The translations under genes and the position numbers were made by a program. This document shows, piece after piece, positions 48,893 through 59,038 of a DNA stretch of 64,000 nt. The stretch's first letter is position 1. The number at the start of each line of letters is the position of its first letter. The stretch lies in NCBI GenBank assembly GCA_965262175.1, contig CBDHES010000002.1, positions 1,922,001-1,986,000 of the forward strand, read 5' to 3'. Below the pieces are notes generated by a model. That model was not told the origin of the DNA. It worked only from the letters and a program-made list of their open reading frames with translations, and did no database searches. The DNA comes from CADEDH01 sp965262175. GTDB lineage: Bacteria; Actinomycetota; Acidimicrobiia; Acidimicrobiales; SZUA-35.

Positions 48893-51288
48893 GGCCCGCC
48901 GGCTCCCGATTCGACGATCAGCGTCTCGACATGGGTCACGGTCTCGATGAACCGCTCCGCACCGACCTCGACGTCGACGGTCAGCTCGTCGGGGTTGGCC
49001 ACCGGCTGGGCCGGTACCGCCAGCCGGTACGCGCCGCCCGCTCCGTCGAACGTGCCCTCCAGGTGGAACACGACCCTGCTCGTCGACCCGGGAGGCACGT
49101 CGACCACGACCCGATACCGGTTCAGGCCATGCTCGACCTGGGGCTCGACGCCGACCTCGGCACCGTCGACCTCGGCCCGGTCCAACCCGTGAGGGGTGTA
49201 GATCGACAGCTCGACCCGGTTGACCCCGGGTTCGACGTCGCGATCGTCACCGCCGACCACGTAGGCGGGGAGGTCGCCGACGACGACGTCGTTGTCGAGC
49301 ACGATCGTGGCGGTGGCCTCGATGGAACCGGTGTCGGGCTCGACCGCCGCCCGATAGATCACCCTGCGGTGGAGGTAGGCGTCGAGCTTGTTCGGCTCGC
49401 CGTTCACGTGGACCACCCGGAACACGTCCGACCCCTCGATGGCCCCGAACCGGCCGAGCAGCGACGCCTGCTCCAGGAGCTCGTTGGCCTCGGGGTCGAA
49501 GGTGGCGATCCGGAGCCGGCCGTGTCGGGCGGCCGGGCCCAGGATCTCGACCAACCGTCGGGGCGAGGGCACCTCGGCCGCCAGCAGCCGGGCGAACGTC
49601 ACCGCCGAGATCCGATCGAGGAAGTCCTCCCGGTCGGGTTTGTCGAAGGCCAGGTACTGCTCGACGAGCAGGAAGTGGGCGACCTGATCGGGCCCGATCG
49701 GTCGGTCGACGCCCTCGACCGACACCGGCCCCGTCAGCTCGAGCAACGCGGCCAGGGCGTGGGGGTCGGCGTAGATGACCCCGTCGATCGGCCGGCCCCC
49801 CATCGTGGGATAGAGGTCGGCGACCGCGGCGGCGACCGCCGGGAAGTCGACGACCCCGGTCCAGTTCTGGGCGTACCGTTCCGGTTCGCCGAGGAGGAAG
49901 CGGGGCGGGTAGGCGTCGAGCCCGGTGAGCTCCCCCGGCCCGGCGGCGTTCAGCTCCCGATCCCGGCGGGCTGCGGTGATCGACAGTCGGCCGTTGCGGG
50001 CGGTCAACTCGACCACGTTGCCGACGATGCCCCCCGCCTCCCGGGCCTCGGCGGGGGTGGCGAACAACACCAGGTAGCGGCGGGGCCCATCGGCCCCCAG
50101 CAGCCCGGGGACCAGCCGGGCGGCCGAGGCGGTCATCGCCGTCGTGCGGTGAGCCCGACCGAGCTCGTCGGCCCCCGCCGACACCCGCTCGGCGACCGGG
50201 GGAACCAACCACGGCGACCGGACCTCGGCCAACGCCGTCACGGTCGCCGCCAGCTCGGCGTCGAGGAGGGCCAGCGGCTCCTGGAGGGCCTCGACCAGCT
50301 CGAGCTCGAACGTTCCCCCCGACCCGGAGGCCTCCGAACCGGGGGCGTCCGAACCGGGCTCGTCCGAGCCGTGAGCCTCGTCGAGCGCCGCGGCCGGCTC
50401 GACGGTGGCCAGCGCGGCGTCGACGACCGCGGCGGCCCGACCGGCGATGACCTGGGCCACCGCCACGTGGTGCCCGACGATCGGTACCAACCGACCCGGC
50501 CGGGCCCACCACGCCGTCAGCTCGGCCTCGGCGGCGGCGAACCGGTCCCGGGCGGTGACCAGGTGCACCTCGACGGCCTCGGCATCGCCCTCGATGGCGG
50601 CGTCCCGCCCGAGGCGGAGCGCCTCGATGCCGTCGAGCGCCGGGTCGGTCGCCCGGCTGGCGGCGTACCCGGCACCGGCGGTGGCGACCGCCGCGGCGAC
50701 CGCGACGGCGGTCGCCAGGCGAGCCAACCGGCGCCGCACGACCCGGTCCCGGGTGTCGACCGCGGCGACGACCAACGCCGTCACCACCACGCCGACGGTC
50801 ACGCTCTCGGCGCCGAAGAACACGTCGACCATCGACCCGAGGGCCCGGTCGAGATCGACGGCGAGGAGCCCGTGGCCACCGACCGCGCCGACGATGAGCC
50901 GGACCGATGGCCGCCGATCGTCGAACGCCAGCACGACGAGGGCACCGGCGGCGGCCACCGCCCACCACCACGGGGTGGTGACGATCACGAACACCAACAT
51001 GGTCAACAGCAGGGGCCGGGCCACCACCATCGCCGACGCCACCACGGCGGCGACGAAGGCCGCGGCCAGGAACCGGTCCCATCCGACCACGCCGGTCGGC
51101 GCCACGTCGTGAAGGCTGCCGACCGCCACCAACCCGAACCCCGCCACCAACCCCAACGCCGGACCGACCGGCGACCGGGCCGACCATCGGGACGCCCACG
51201 GGCCGACCGGATCGCCCCCTTCGACGACCGTGACATCGGTGGTCGACGACCCGGCGACGGTCACCGGTCCATCCCCCACCGCCACCAC
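48889..51288 (-). CDS. DUF4012 domain membrane protein
   Basis: The protein of about 799 residues has a hydrophobic N terminus (some six helices within the first 200 residues), and the central DUF4012 signature PRRYLVLFATPAEAREAGG with NGRLSI following, then LTGLDAYPPRFLLGEPERYAQNWTGVVDFPAVAAAVADL. The C-terminal 250 residues are beta-rich and may face outside. DUF4012 proteins usually sit in polysaccharide clusters but have no proven reaction. The start is uncertain: GTG 51288 avoids overlap with the sugar-transferase gene; GTG 51327 would add 13 residues. Confidence 0.85.
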   Translation of the reverse strand: MVAVGDGPVTVAGSSTTDVTVVEGGDPVGPWASRWSARSPVGPALGLVAGFGLVAVGSLHDVAPTGVVGWDRFLAAAFVAAVVASAMVVARPLLLTMLVFVIVTTPWWWAVAAAGALVVLAFDDRRPSVRLIVGAVGGHGLLAVDLDRALGSMVDVFFGAESVTVGVVVTALVVAAVDTRDRVVRRRLARLATAVAVAAAVATAGAGYAASRATDPALDGIEALRLGRDAAIEGDAEAVEVHLVTARDRFAAAEAELTAWWARPGRLVPIVGHHVAVAQVIAGRAAAVVDAALATVEPAAALDEAHGSDEPGSDAPGSEASGSGGTFELELVEALQEPLALLDAELAATVTALAEVRSPWLVPPVAERVSAGADELGRAHRTTAMTASAARLVPGLLGADGPRRYLVLFATPAEAREAGGIVGNVVELTARNGRLSITAARRDRELNAAGPGELTGLDAYPPRFLLGEPERYAQNWTGVVDFPAVAAAVADLYPTMGGRPIDGVIYADPHALAALLELTGPVSVEGVDRPIGPDQVAHFLLVEQYLAFDKPDREDFLDRISAVTFARLLAAEVPSPRRLVEILGPAARHGRLRIATFDPEANELLEQASLLGRFGAIEGSDVFRVVHVNGEPNKLDAYLHRRVIYRAAVEPDTGSIEATATIVLDNDVVVGDLPAYVVGGDDRDVEPGVNRVELSIYTPHGLDRAEVDGAEVGVEPQVEHGLNRYRVVVDVPPGSTSRVVFHLEGTFDGAGGAYRLAVPAQPVANPDELTVDVEVGAERFIETVTHVETLIVESGAGGP

Positions 51289-51305
51289 GAGCCTGGGAGG
51301 CCAGC

Positions 51306-52106
51306 ATGACCCTTGCGCTCCAGCCACCGGACCTGATCGACGACGACGGCCGACGAGATGCCCTCGATCGGCGAGACGACGATCGCCACCGGGCCACGCC
51401 CGGTGGGGACCCGCCGATCTGGCCGCCCGGGTCGGTCTTCTTCGACGTCTATGAGACGATGCGGCGCCGGCAGCGGGCCATCCCCTTCGCCCGCCGAGCG
51501 ATCACCCGCCTGTTCGACCTGTTCCTCGCCCTCGTCGCCTGCGTGGTGGCCAGCCCCCTCCTGATCGCCCTGGTCCTCGTGGTCAGGCTGACGTCGGCCG
51601 GGCCGGCGCTGTACGTCCATTGGCGGGTGGGGACGATGGGGCGGCCCTTCCCCTGCCTGAAGTTCCGGACGATGTACCGCGACGCCGATGAGCGTCTGGC
51701 CGACCTGCTGACCACCGACGCCGACCTGGCCGACGAGTGGAACCGGACCCGCAAGCTCAAACGCGACCCGCGGGTCACGCCGGTCGGCCGCCTGCTCCGC
51801 AAGACCAGCCTCGACGAGCTCCCCCAACTGCTGAACGTGGTCATCGGCCAGATGAGCGTGGTCGGACCCCGACCCATCGTCACCTCCGAGACGGTCCACT
51901 ACGGCGAGCACCTGCCGACGCTGCTGTCGATCAAACCGGGGATGACCGGCCTGTGGCAGGTGTCGGGCCGCAACGACACCAGCTACGCCGAACGGGTGAT
52001 GCTCGATCTCACCTACGTCGAGACCCGGACGTTGACCACCGATCTCAAGATCTGCGCCCGGACCGGTCTGCTGTTGCTCCGTCCGGGATCGAACGGCGCG
52101 TACTAG
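51306..52106 (+). CDS. undecaprenyl-phosphate sugar phosphotransferase (bacterial sugar transferase family)
   Basis: The 266-residue protein matches the bacterial sugar transferase (WcaJ/PglC C-terminal) domain: a membrane helix LFDLFLALVACVVASPLLIALVLV, FRTMYRDADERLADLL, RVTPVGRLLRKTSLDELPQLLNVVIGQMSVVGPRPI and GMTGLWQVSGRN. It moves a sugar phosphate to undecaprenyl phosphate at the membrane, starting repeat-unit assembly. ATG 51306 has GGGAGG (51295-51300) upstream. The large N-terminal membrane domain of WcaJ is absent, so it is the short type. Confidence 0.93.
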   Translation: MTLALQPPDLIDDDGRRDALDRRDDDRHRATPGGDPPIWPPGSVFFDVYETMRRRQRAIPFARRAITRLFDLFLALVACVVASPLLIALVLVVRLTSAGPALYVHWRVGTMGRPFPCLKFRTMYRDADERLADLLTTDADLADEWNRTRKLKRDPRVTPVGRLLRKTSLDELPQLLNVVIGQMSVVGPRPIVTSETVHYGEHLPTLLSIKPGMTGLWQVSGRNDTSYAERVMLDLTYVETRTLTTDLKICARTGLLLLRPGSNGAY

Positions 52107-52128
52107 ACGCACCGGCCCCGACCTCCGG

Positions 52129-53817
52129 TCACTGGCTGAGGTCGATCGTCGACGCGGCCAGGCTCAGCTCCTTGGACCGCCGACGGAACCGGGACCGCTT
52201 CTCGGTGTCGGGCCCGTACTCGTAGCCGTGGCCGCCGTAGATAGCCGACTCCTCGACCCCGATCAGCACCACCCCGATGACCTTGCTGCCGACCTGGGTC
52301 ACCCCGTCGACCGCCCGCTTCAGGTGGGTCTTCTTCGTCTTCCCGGCCGAGGCGGTCAACACCACGGCGTCGACGTGGCGGGACAACAACACCGCGTCGG
52401 CCACCGGCAGCAGCGGTGGCCCGTCGAGCACGACGATGTCGGACTGCTCGGTCAGCGACTGGACGGCCTGGGCGAACTCGGGCATGGCGATCAGCTCGGC
52501 CGGGTTGGCGTGGTCCCGGCGGCCGCAGGTGATCAGGGCCAGCGGCCGGGTCTCGTCGACCGGCCACGCCAGATCGGCCAGTCCGGTCCCCCGGATCAGG
52601 TGGTTGGTCAGGCCGGGCTCCGACTCGACGCCCATCACCCGGTGCAGTCGGGGACGGCGGAAGTCGACGTCGACCAGTACCACCTCCTGGTCGAGCGAGG
52701 CGAGGGCGTAGGCCAGGTTGGTGGCGGTCGTCGTCTTGCCTTCGCCCTGGTCGGCGCTGGTGACCAGGACCGAGCGGGTGTCGCGGCCGATCACCGAGAA
52801 CTGGAACGCGGTGGTGGCCCGGCGGTACCCGTCGGCGATCGGCGAGTCCGGCCGGTCCCGACCGATCAGGGCCAGTTCGGTCCCGCTCAGGTCCTTGCCG
52901 GCCTTGGGAATCGACCCGAGGACCCCGACCCCCGTCGCGTCGAGGACGTCTTCGGCGGTCTTGATCGTCTTGTCGAGGCTGTCGACCACCAGCGCCACCA
53001 CGACCCCGAGGGCGGCGCCGGCCGCCAGCGCCAACGCCGTGAGCTGCCACAGCGGGGTGCTGGACTCCGACCGGGGCGGGGCGGCCATCTGCAGGACCTG
53101 GGCGGTCCCGGCGCCGGCCACCTCCCGGTTCAGCATCAGATCGTCGACGTTGCTGACGACCTGGGCGATGCGGACGTCGACCAGCTCGAGCGACGGCTCC
53201 AGGTCGCGAGCCAACCGGTCGGCCTGGGCCTGGAGCGCCGCCCGGCTGGTCTCGTTCGACGTGACGGCCAGCCGGTCCTCCAGTTCGTCGAGCGGTGCCC
53301 GGATCTCGTCCCGTTGGCCCTGGAGGTCGATCAGTCGTTCCTCCAACCGGCCGACCGCCTGGTCGATGCTGGCCTCGGCCGCCGCCTGCTTGGTGGCGAC
53401 GTAGGCGTTGGCCCAGGCGTTGGCATACCGGGCGGCGTCGGCCGGATCGGTGGCGGTGGCGGTGAACTCGAGGATGTCGGCAGACGAGATGCCGGTGATC
53501 TCCACCGGGGGAAGGAACCCGATCTCGTCGGTCACGATCGTCTCGGTGGCGTCGCTCTGGGCGAAGTTGATCTCGTTCTCGATCCGTCGGGTGAGGAGGC
53601 TGGCGTTCTGGCTCCGGGGGTCGAGGAGCTCCTGGGCCACCGAGTCGGCGATGAGGACCGACGACGTCGAGGTGTACTGCGGGCTCCGAGTCACGCCGTA
53701 CACGACCGCGGCCAACCCCAGCACCAGGATGGGAGCGACGAACCACACCAGCCGGTGGCGGACGATGGTGAGGTAGTCCTCGAAGGAGAGGTCGGTGGGC
53801 GGCGGCGGGTTGTTCAC
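52129..53817 (-). CDS. Wzc-like polysaccharide co-polymerase/tyrosine kinase
   Basis: The 562-residue protein starts with a Wzz-type domain and membrane helix (residues about 20-45), has coiled-coil segments, a second membrane helix (ALALAAGAALGVVVALVV) and a C-terminal BY-kinase: SADQGEGKTTTATNLAYALA (Walker A), VVLVDVDFRRPRLHRVMG (Walker A') and IVVLDGPPLLPVADA (Walker B). C-terminal tyrosines (ESAIYGGHGYEYG) may be the autophosphorylated cluster. It controls polysaccharide chain length and export and is convergent with the sugar transferase gene, 22 bases between stops. Confidence 0.92.
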   Translation of the reverse strand: MNNPPPPTDLSFEDYLTIVRHRLVWFVAPILVLGLAAVVYGVTRSPQYTSTSSVLIADSVAQELLDPRSQNASLLTRRIENEINFAQSDATETIVTDEIGFLPPVEITGISSADILEFTATATDPADAARYANAWANAYVATKQAAAEASIDQAVGRLEERLIDLQGQRDEIRAPLDELEDRLAVTSNETSRAALQAQADRLARDLEPSLELVDVRIAQVVSNVDDLMLNREVAGAGTAQVLQMAAPPRSESSTPLWQLTALALAAGAALGVVVALVVDSLDKTIKTAEDVLDATGVGVLGSIPKAGKDLSGTELALIGRDRPDSPIADGYRRATTAFQFSVIGRDTRSVLVTSADQGEGKTTTATNLAYALASLDQEVVLVDVDFRRPRLHRVMGVESEPGLTNHLIRGTGLADLAWPVDETRPLALITCGRRDHANPAELIAMPEFAQAVQSLTEQSDIVVLDGPPLLPVADAVLLSRHVDAVVLTASAGKTKKTHLKRAVDGVTQVGSKVIGVVLIGVEESAIYGGHGYEYGPDTEKRSRFRRRSKELSLAASTIDLSQ

Positions 53818-53919
53818 CGGTCCGATGATAGGAACCGGGCCTCCGGTGAGTGGGGGACGGCGGGCGGCCCGACGAGCGGACGGCGTGGTCGCCGTCGGTG
53901 GTGACTAGCCTGCTCATCC

Positions 53920-54459
53920 ATGGCTCGGAAACTGGCAACCACCGACGTCGTCGACCGGGACGGCATGCTCGACTTCGTGCGGTCCCGGCACCAGTGGATC
54001 CTGTCCACCGTCCGGCTCGACGGTCGCCCCCAGGTGTCGCCGGTGACCGGTGGGGTGACCGACGAGGGGCGGCTGGTCGTCGCCTCGTACCCGATGCGGG
54101 ACAAGGTCCGGAACCTCGAACGGAACCCGCTGGCCACCGTCTGTGTCCTCAGCGACCACTTCGGCGGCGCATGGATGCAGGTCGATGGGGCCGCGATCGT
54201 GACCCACGTGCCCGACGCCGTCGAGGGTCTCGTCGACTACTACCGGGCGGTGTCGGGTGAGCACCCCGACTGGGACGACTACCGCACGGCCATGGTCCGC
54301 CAGAACAAGAGCCTGATCTCGATCGAACCGACCCGGTGGGGCCCGATCGCCACCGGCGGCTTCCCGCCCAGCCTGGCCTCGATCGACGACCTGGTGGCCC
54401 GCAACACCGCCGAGGGCGGCGGGGCCGACGGGCCGGCCGACCCCCCGAACGGGAGCTGA
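53920..54459 (+). CDS. PPOX class F420-dependent oxidoreductase-type protein
   Basis: The 179-residue protein has the split-barrel flavin/deazaflavin fold of PPOX/pyridoxamine oxidase relatives: FVRSRHQWILSTVRLDGRPQVSPV, RLVVASYPMRDKVRNLERNPLATVCV, and a C-terminal LISIEPTRWGPIATGGFPP. The STVRLDGRPQ.SPV pattern and DKVRNLERNP are characteristic of the actinobacterial F420/PPOX group. The cofactor could be F420, FMN or heme; it cannot be proved here. ATG 53920 is the start. It lies between the Wzc-like gene (divergent, 102 bases) and the convergent amidase gene. Confidence 0.88.
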   Translation: MARKLATTDVVDRDGMLDFVRSRHQWILSTVRLDGRPQVSPVTGGVTDEGRLVVASYPMRDKVRNLERNPLATVCVLSDHFGGAWMQVDGAAIVTHVPDAVEGLVDYYRAVSGEHPDWDDYRTAMVRQNKSLISIEPTRWGPIATGGFPPSLASIDDLVARNTAEGGGADGPADPPNGS

Positions 54460-54483
54460 CCTTTCACCGTCGGCGTCGCCCCC

Positions 54484-55899
54484 CTAGCGCTCGATGAGCC
54501 GGGGTGGGCGGCCGTGGTGGCCGGTCGCCTCCTCCAGAGCCTTGGCCGCCCGGAGCACGGCGACGTCACCCCGGGGCGGGCCGATCAGCTGGGCGCCGAC
54601 CGGGAGCCCGAGGTCGGTGAAGCCGGCCGGGAGCGACAGGGCGGGCAGCATCATGGCGGAGATCCGGCAGTTGCTGAGCATCCAGTCGATGTAGGTCTCG
54701 ACCGGCCGACCGGCGACCTCCGACGGGTACTCCCGGTCGGCCGGGAACGGCGACAGCTGGGTCACCGGCCCGATCATCAGGTCGTAGCGCTCGAAGAAGG
54801 CGTGGGCCCGCTGCCACAGCTCGTTGGCCGTGACCATCGCCTCGCCGACCTCGGTGGCCGAGAGGGCGCGACCCCGCTCGATCTCGTCCCGAACGGTGGC
54901 CTTGACGGCGTCGGGCTGGTCGAGTCGGGACCCGAGGCGGGCTCCCAGCCCGCTGGCGAAGAGGAACGCCCGGATCGTCACGAAGCACTCGTCGGCTCCG
55001 GTGAAGTCGGGCTCGTCGGGGGTCACCGACCAACCCAACCGCTCCGCCTCGGCGACGAAGCGCTCCATGACGGCGGCCACGTCGGCCTCGACCGGAAGCC
55101 CTCCCAGCGTCGGGCTCCACGCCACCCGCAGCGGTCGGTCGGGGGGATCGATCGACGCCGGCAGATCCAGCGGGTAGCTGAGCGGGTCCCGAGAGTCGGG
55201 CTGGGCCTGCACCCGGAGCTGGAGGGCGACGTCGTCGACGGTGCGCCCCATCGGGCCGCTGATCGGGAGCGTCACCCACGGATTGCCCGGGGCCACCGAG
55301 GGCACGACCCGGGGCGAGGTGCGGAACCCCACCACGTTGTTCCATGCCGCCGGGTTGCGGAGGGAGCCACCGGCGTCGCTCCCATCGGCGATGGCCACCA
55401 TCCCGCACCGGAGCGCAGCCGCCGCCCCACCCGACGAACCGCCGGCCGACCGGGTCGGATCGTAGGGATTGACCGTGGTGCCGTACACGGGGTTGAAGGT
55501 GTGGGACCCGGCGCCGAACTCGGGGGTGTTGGTCTTGCCGAGGGCCACCCCTCCGGCGGCGGCCACCCGGGCCACCAGCAGAGCGTCGGCCGACGGGCGG
55601 TGGCCGGCGAAGAGCGGTGAGCCGTGGGTGGTGACGAAGTCGGCGGTGTCGGCCAGGTCCTTGTGAGCGGTGACCAGTCCGGCCAGCGGGCCGGGGTCCT
55701 CACCGGCGGCCAGGCGATCGTCGACCGCCGCCGCCCGCCGCTCGGCCACCTCGGGATCCATCCCGACCACCGCGTTCACCGTGCCGTTCACGGCGTCGAT
55801 CCGCTCCAGGTGGGCGGCCAGCAGCTCCCGGGCCGAGACGGCGCCATCGGCCAGCAGACGACGTTGCTCGACGGCGGTCCGATCGACGAGCGAGCTCAT
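54484..55899 (-). CDS. amidase (amidase signature family)
   Basis: The 471-residue protein has the amidase signature: GLVTAHKDLADT (catalytic Lys region), TRSAGGSSGGAAAALRCGM (Ser-Ser-Lys triad: the cis-Ser in GGSSGG), GSDAGGSLRNPAAWNN and GPMGRTVDDVAL. It hydrolyses amide bonds; the substrate is unknown. ATG 55899 overlaps the stop of the ABC exporter (ATGA), so both are translated together. A role in modifying a transported compound is possible but not shown. Confidence 0.92.
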   Translation of the reverse strand: MSSLVDRTAVEQRRLLADGAVSARELLAAHLERIDAVNGTVNAVVGMDPEVAERRAAAVDDRLAAGEDPGPLAGLVTAHKDLADTADFVTTHGSPLFAGHRPSADALLVARVAAAGGVALGKTNTPEFGAGSHTFNPVYGTTVNPYDPTRSAGGSSGGAAAALRCGMVAIADGSDAGGSLRNPAAWNNVVGFRTSPRVVPSVAPGNPWVTLPISGPMGRTVDDVALQLRVQAQPDSRDPLSYPLDLPASIDPPDRPLRVAWSPTLGGLPVEADVAAVMERFVAEAERLGWSVTPDEPDFTGADECFVTIRAFLFASGLGARLGSRLDQPDAVKATVRDEIERGRALSATEVGEAMVTANELWQRAHAFFERYDLMIGPVTQLSPFPADREYPSEVAGRPVETYIDWMLSNCRISAMMLPALSLPAGFTDLGLPVGAQLIGPPRGDVAVLRAAKALEEATGHHGRPPRLIER

Positions 55900-57773
55900 C
55901 CCACCACCTCCTCGGTGATCGGCTCGCCCCGTACCAGCAGTCGGTAGAGATCGGCATAGAGGCCGTCGAGATCGACCAGCTCGCCGTGGGTCCCCCGTTC
56001 GACCAGCCGGCCGTCGTCGAGGACCAGGATCTGATCGGCCTCGACGATCGTCGAGAGGCGGTGGGCGATGACGATGGCCGTCCGGCCCTGGAGGGCGGTG
56101 GCCAAGGCCAGCTGGACCTGGGCCTCGTTCTCGGAGTCGAGGTGGCTGGTGGCCTCGTCGAGGATCACCACCGTCGGATCCTTGAGCAGCATGCGGGCGA
56201 TGGCCAGCCGCTGCTTCTCGCCGCCCGACATGCGGTAGCCCCGCTCGCCGACGACGGTGTCGAACCCCGACGGGAGACCCTCGATGAGGTCGAGGATCTG
56301 GGCCGCCCGACACGCCTCGACCAGGTCGGCATCGGTGGCGTCGGGCTTGGCGTAGCGGAGGTTGTCGCCGATCGACTCGTGGAACAGATGAGGATCCTGG
56401 ACGACGACGCCGATGGCGTCCCGCAGCGACTCCTGGGTCAGGTCCCTGACGTCGTGGTCGTCGAAGCGGACCGAGCCCTCGGTGGCGTCGTAGAGCCGAG
56501 GGACCAGCGAGGTCAACGTGGTCTTACCGGCGCCGGACGGGCCGACGACGGCGACGAGCTGCCCCGGCTCGATGGCGAAGCTGATCCCGTCCAACACCGG
56601 CCCGACGTCGTCCTCGGGGGCCGACGACGACGGCGTCTCGAGGCCGGGGACGATCATCTCGTCCGACCGTGGGTAGTGGAACGAGACGTCCCGGAACTCG
56701 ATCCGGCCCCGAGGCTCGGTCAGCGGCTTGGCGTCGGGAGCGTCGGTGAGGGGGCTCGGGGCGTCGAGCACCTCGAAGACCCGGTCGAAGCTGACCAGGG
56801 CGGTCAACACGTCGATGCGGGCGTTGGTGAGCCCGGTGAGGGGGAGGTAGATCCGGCCCACCAGGAGGCCCATCGCCGCCAGGTCACCGACCGAGATCGA
56901 GCCCTGGATGGCGAACAGCCCGCCCAGCCCGTAGACCAGGGCGGTGCCGATCGCCCCAAGGAGGGCCAGCATCGTCATGAACGCCCGGGTGAACACGGCG
57001 GAGCGGATGCCGATGTCCCGCACCCGTGACGCCCGGGATCGGAACAGTCCCAGCTCGTCGTCTCCCCGACCGAACAGCTTGACCAGCAACGCCCCCGACA
57101 CGTTGAACCGCTCGGTCATCGTCGTGTTCATCTTGGCGTTGAGGTCCATCGACTCCCGGGTGATCGACTGCTGGATCTGACCGATCCGGCGGTAGGGCAG
57201 CACGAAGAACGGGGTCAGGACGAGGGCCAGCAGGGTGAGGCGCCATTCGATGATGAACATCGCCACCAGGGTGGTGACGAGGGTGATGACGTTGGACACC
57301 ACGGTCCCCAACGTCGTGGTCAGCGCCCGCTGGGCCCCGATCACGTCGTTGTTGAGACGGTTGGTGAGGGCGCCGGTCTGGGTCCGGGTGAAGAACGCCA
57401 GCGGCAGCTTCTGGACATGGTCGAACAGGGCGACCCGGAGGTCGTAGATGACCCCCTCACCGATCCTCGACGACCAGTACCGCTCGAACAGCCCGACGAT
57501 GCCCGACAGCAGCGAGGCACCGACGATCGCCAAGGCGAAGAGGCCGAGGAGGCCCCGGTCCTCGTTGGGTATGGCCTGATCGATGATCCGGCCGAACAGC
57601 AACGGCGGCACCAGGCCGAGCACGGCGTCGATCACCACCGTGATGAGGAACCCCATCACCAGGCCCCGGTAGGGGGCGGCGAACCGCCACACCCGGAGCG
57701 CCGACTGGCGGTCGATCCGGGCCCCCTCGACCGAGCTCTTGTCTCGGGGCCACATCATGTGCATCGCCATCAT
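55896..57773 (-). CDS. ABC exporter with fused membrane and ATPase domains
   Basis: The 625-residue half-transporter has a six-helix membrane domain (residues about 30-330, with GLVMGFLITVVIDAVLGL) and a C-terminal ATPase: GPSGAGKTT (Walker A), DPHLFHESIGDNLRY (Q-loop region), MSGGEKQRLAIARMLLKDPTVVILDEATSHLDS (signature, Walker B) and IAHRLSTI (H-loop). It is a homodimeric MsbA/MDR-type exporter of lipid or drug. The 35-residue linker EDDVGPVLDG follows a PGLETPSSSAPE insertion before the nucleotide domain. Several Met codons precede the first helix; ATG 57773 is the first. Confidence 0.93.
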   Translation of the reverse strand: MMAMHMMWPRDKSSVEGARIDRQSALRVWRFAAPYRGLVMGFLITVVIDAVLGLVPPLLFGRIIDQAIPNEDRGLLGLFALAIVGASLLSGIVGLFERYWSSRIGEGVIYDLRVALFDHVQKLPLAFFTRTQTGALTNRLNNDVIGAQRALTTTLGTVVSNVITLVTTLVAMFIIEWRLTLLALVLTPFFVLPYRRIGQIQQSITRESMDLNAKMNTTMTERFNVSGALLVKLFGRGDDELGLFRSRASRVRDIGIRSAVFTRAFMTMLALLGAIGTALVYGLGGLFAIQGSISVGDLAAMGLLVGRIYLPLTGLTNARIDVLTALVSFDRVFEVLDAPSPLTDAPDAKPLTEPRGRIEFRDVSFHYPRSDEMIVPGLETPSSSAPEDDVGPVLDGISFAIEPGQLVAVVGPSGAGKTTLTSLVPRLYDATEGSVRFDDHDVRDLTQESLRDAIGVVVQDPHLFHESIGDNLRYAKPDATDADLVEACRAAQILDLIEGLPSGFDTVVGERGYRMSGGEKQRLAIARMLLKDPTVVILDEATSHLDSENEAQVQLALATALQGRTAIVIAHRLSTIVEADQILVLDDGRLVERGTHGELVDLDGLYADLYRLLVRGEPITEEVVG

Positions 57774-57853
57774 GACGACATCACCGCTTCCACGTCACGG
57801 CGCCGGCCGTCGACCGGCGCCACTGATCTGTCGCCACCCAGCGTAGGGAGCGC

Positions 57854-58948
57854 TCACCCGTAGGCCGCGATCCGGTCCTCCGGGACGCCGGCCTGACGGG
57901 CTCCGGCCACGATCGAGGCCCAGGCGTCGTCGGGGATCTCGATGCCCTCGGCCTGCCGCTCGGCCCGCCGCCGCCGCTCCGGCTCGCCCGGCGTCAGGAC
58001 CTGGTCGTGGCCCTCGGCGGGGGCCGAGGACAGGACGTAGTCGAGGTAGTCGCGGGCCAGGGCGGCGAAGCCCCGGTCGTCGTCGAGGCCGGTCTCGAAG
58101 GCGTCGAGGGCCAGGTAGACCGAGAGCATGCCGTTGCAGAATCGGGGTCGGCCCGGTCCCGCCGTGCCGGCGCCGGTGAGGGCACCGCCGAGCAGCTCGC
58201 ACATCAGGGCCAGGCCCGAGCCCTTGTGGTCGCCCATCGCCACTAGGGCGCCGGCACCCCCGGCCGCCGTCCGCACCCCGTCGTCGCCGGGGTCGCCGTA
58301 CAGCACCGACGGATCGGCGGTGAGCTTGCCGTCGCCGCCGATCAGGGCGCCGGGGGGGACCGGCTTGCCCCCTTTGAGGGCGACGTAGGCCTTGCCCTCG
58401 GCCACCACCGAGGTGGCGAAATCGCAGATGACCGGATCGGCGCCGGCGACGGGCACGCCGATGCAGACCGGGTTGGTCCCCATCCGCCGCTCCCGGCCGC
58501 CGAACGGGGCGACCAGCAACCCGGCGACGACGTTGACCAGGTGGATCGACGCCATGTCGGCCGCCGCCGCCATCTCGGCGTAGGCACCGATCCGCCCCAG
58601 GTGGCCGGCGTTGCGGAGCGCGACCACCGCCACGCCGTTGGCCCGGGCCATGGCGATCCCCTTCTCGGTGGCGAGCGGGCCGACCGTCTGCCCCATGCCG
58701 TAGTTGCCGTCGACGATCGCCAGTGATGGCGTCTCGCTGATGACCGCCAGCTCCTGGTCCGGAAGCTGGACCCCGAGCTCCAGCCAGCCGACGTAGCGCT
58801 CGGTCCGGATGACCCCGTGGCTGTCGTGTCCGGTCAGGTTGGCCTCGACCAGGTTGGCCGCGACCCGGGCCGCTTCGGCGTCGGAGCAGGCGGTGGCGGC
58901 GAAGATCTCGGTGATGAAGGCCTGGAGCCTGTCGGCATCGATGCGCAC
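57854..58948 (-). CDS. malate/L-lactate dehydrogenase (Ldh_2) family oxidoreductase
   Basis: The 364-residue protein shows the Ldh_2 signatures: NLTGHDSHGVIRTERYVGWLE (catalytic His region), VVALRNAGHLGRIGAYAEMAA, and PFGGRERRMGTNPVCIGVP. These NAD(P)-dependent enzymes oxidise malate, L-lactate, ureidoglycolate or sulfolactate; the substrate is not fixed. ATG 58948 is the start. The gene stands alone on the minus strand, divergent from the hypothetical gene at 59039. Confidence 0.9.
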   Translation of the reverse strand: MRIDADRLQAFITEIFAATACSDAEAARVAANLVEANLTGHDSHGVIRTERYVGWLELGVQLPDQELAVISETPSLAIVDGNYGMGQTVGPLATEKGIAMARANGVAVVALRNAGHLGRIGAYAEMAAAADMASIHLVNVVAGLLVAPFGGRERRMGTNPVCIGVPVAGADPVICDFATSVVAEGKAYVALKGGKPVPPGALIGGDGKLTADPSVLYGDPGDDGVRTAAGGAGALVAMGDHKGSGLALMCELLGGALTGAGTAGPGRPRFCNGMLSVYLALDAFETGLDDDRGFAALARDYLDYVLSSAPAEGHDQVLTPGEPERRRRAERQAEGIEIPDDAWASIVAGARQAGVPEDRIAAYG

Positions 58949-59038
58949 GGAGGAGACCGTAGCCCTCCGCTACCGCCGGTCAGAAACTTGACCCATTGTG
59001 GACTGCCCCTGCCCGGCCGGGGAACGTAGGCTGAGCGT

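Noticed and set aside
48931..51309. Plus-strand open frame of 792 codons opposite the DUF4012 gene
   Set aside because: Antisense to a protein with a clear domain; repetitive Gly/Arg/Pro/His sequence with no start signal.
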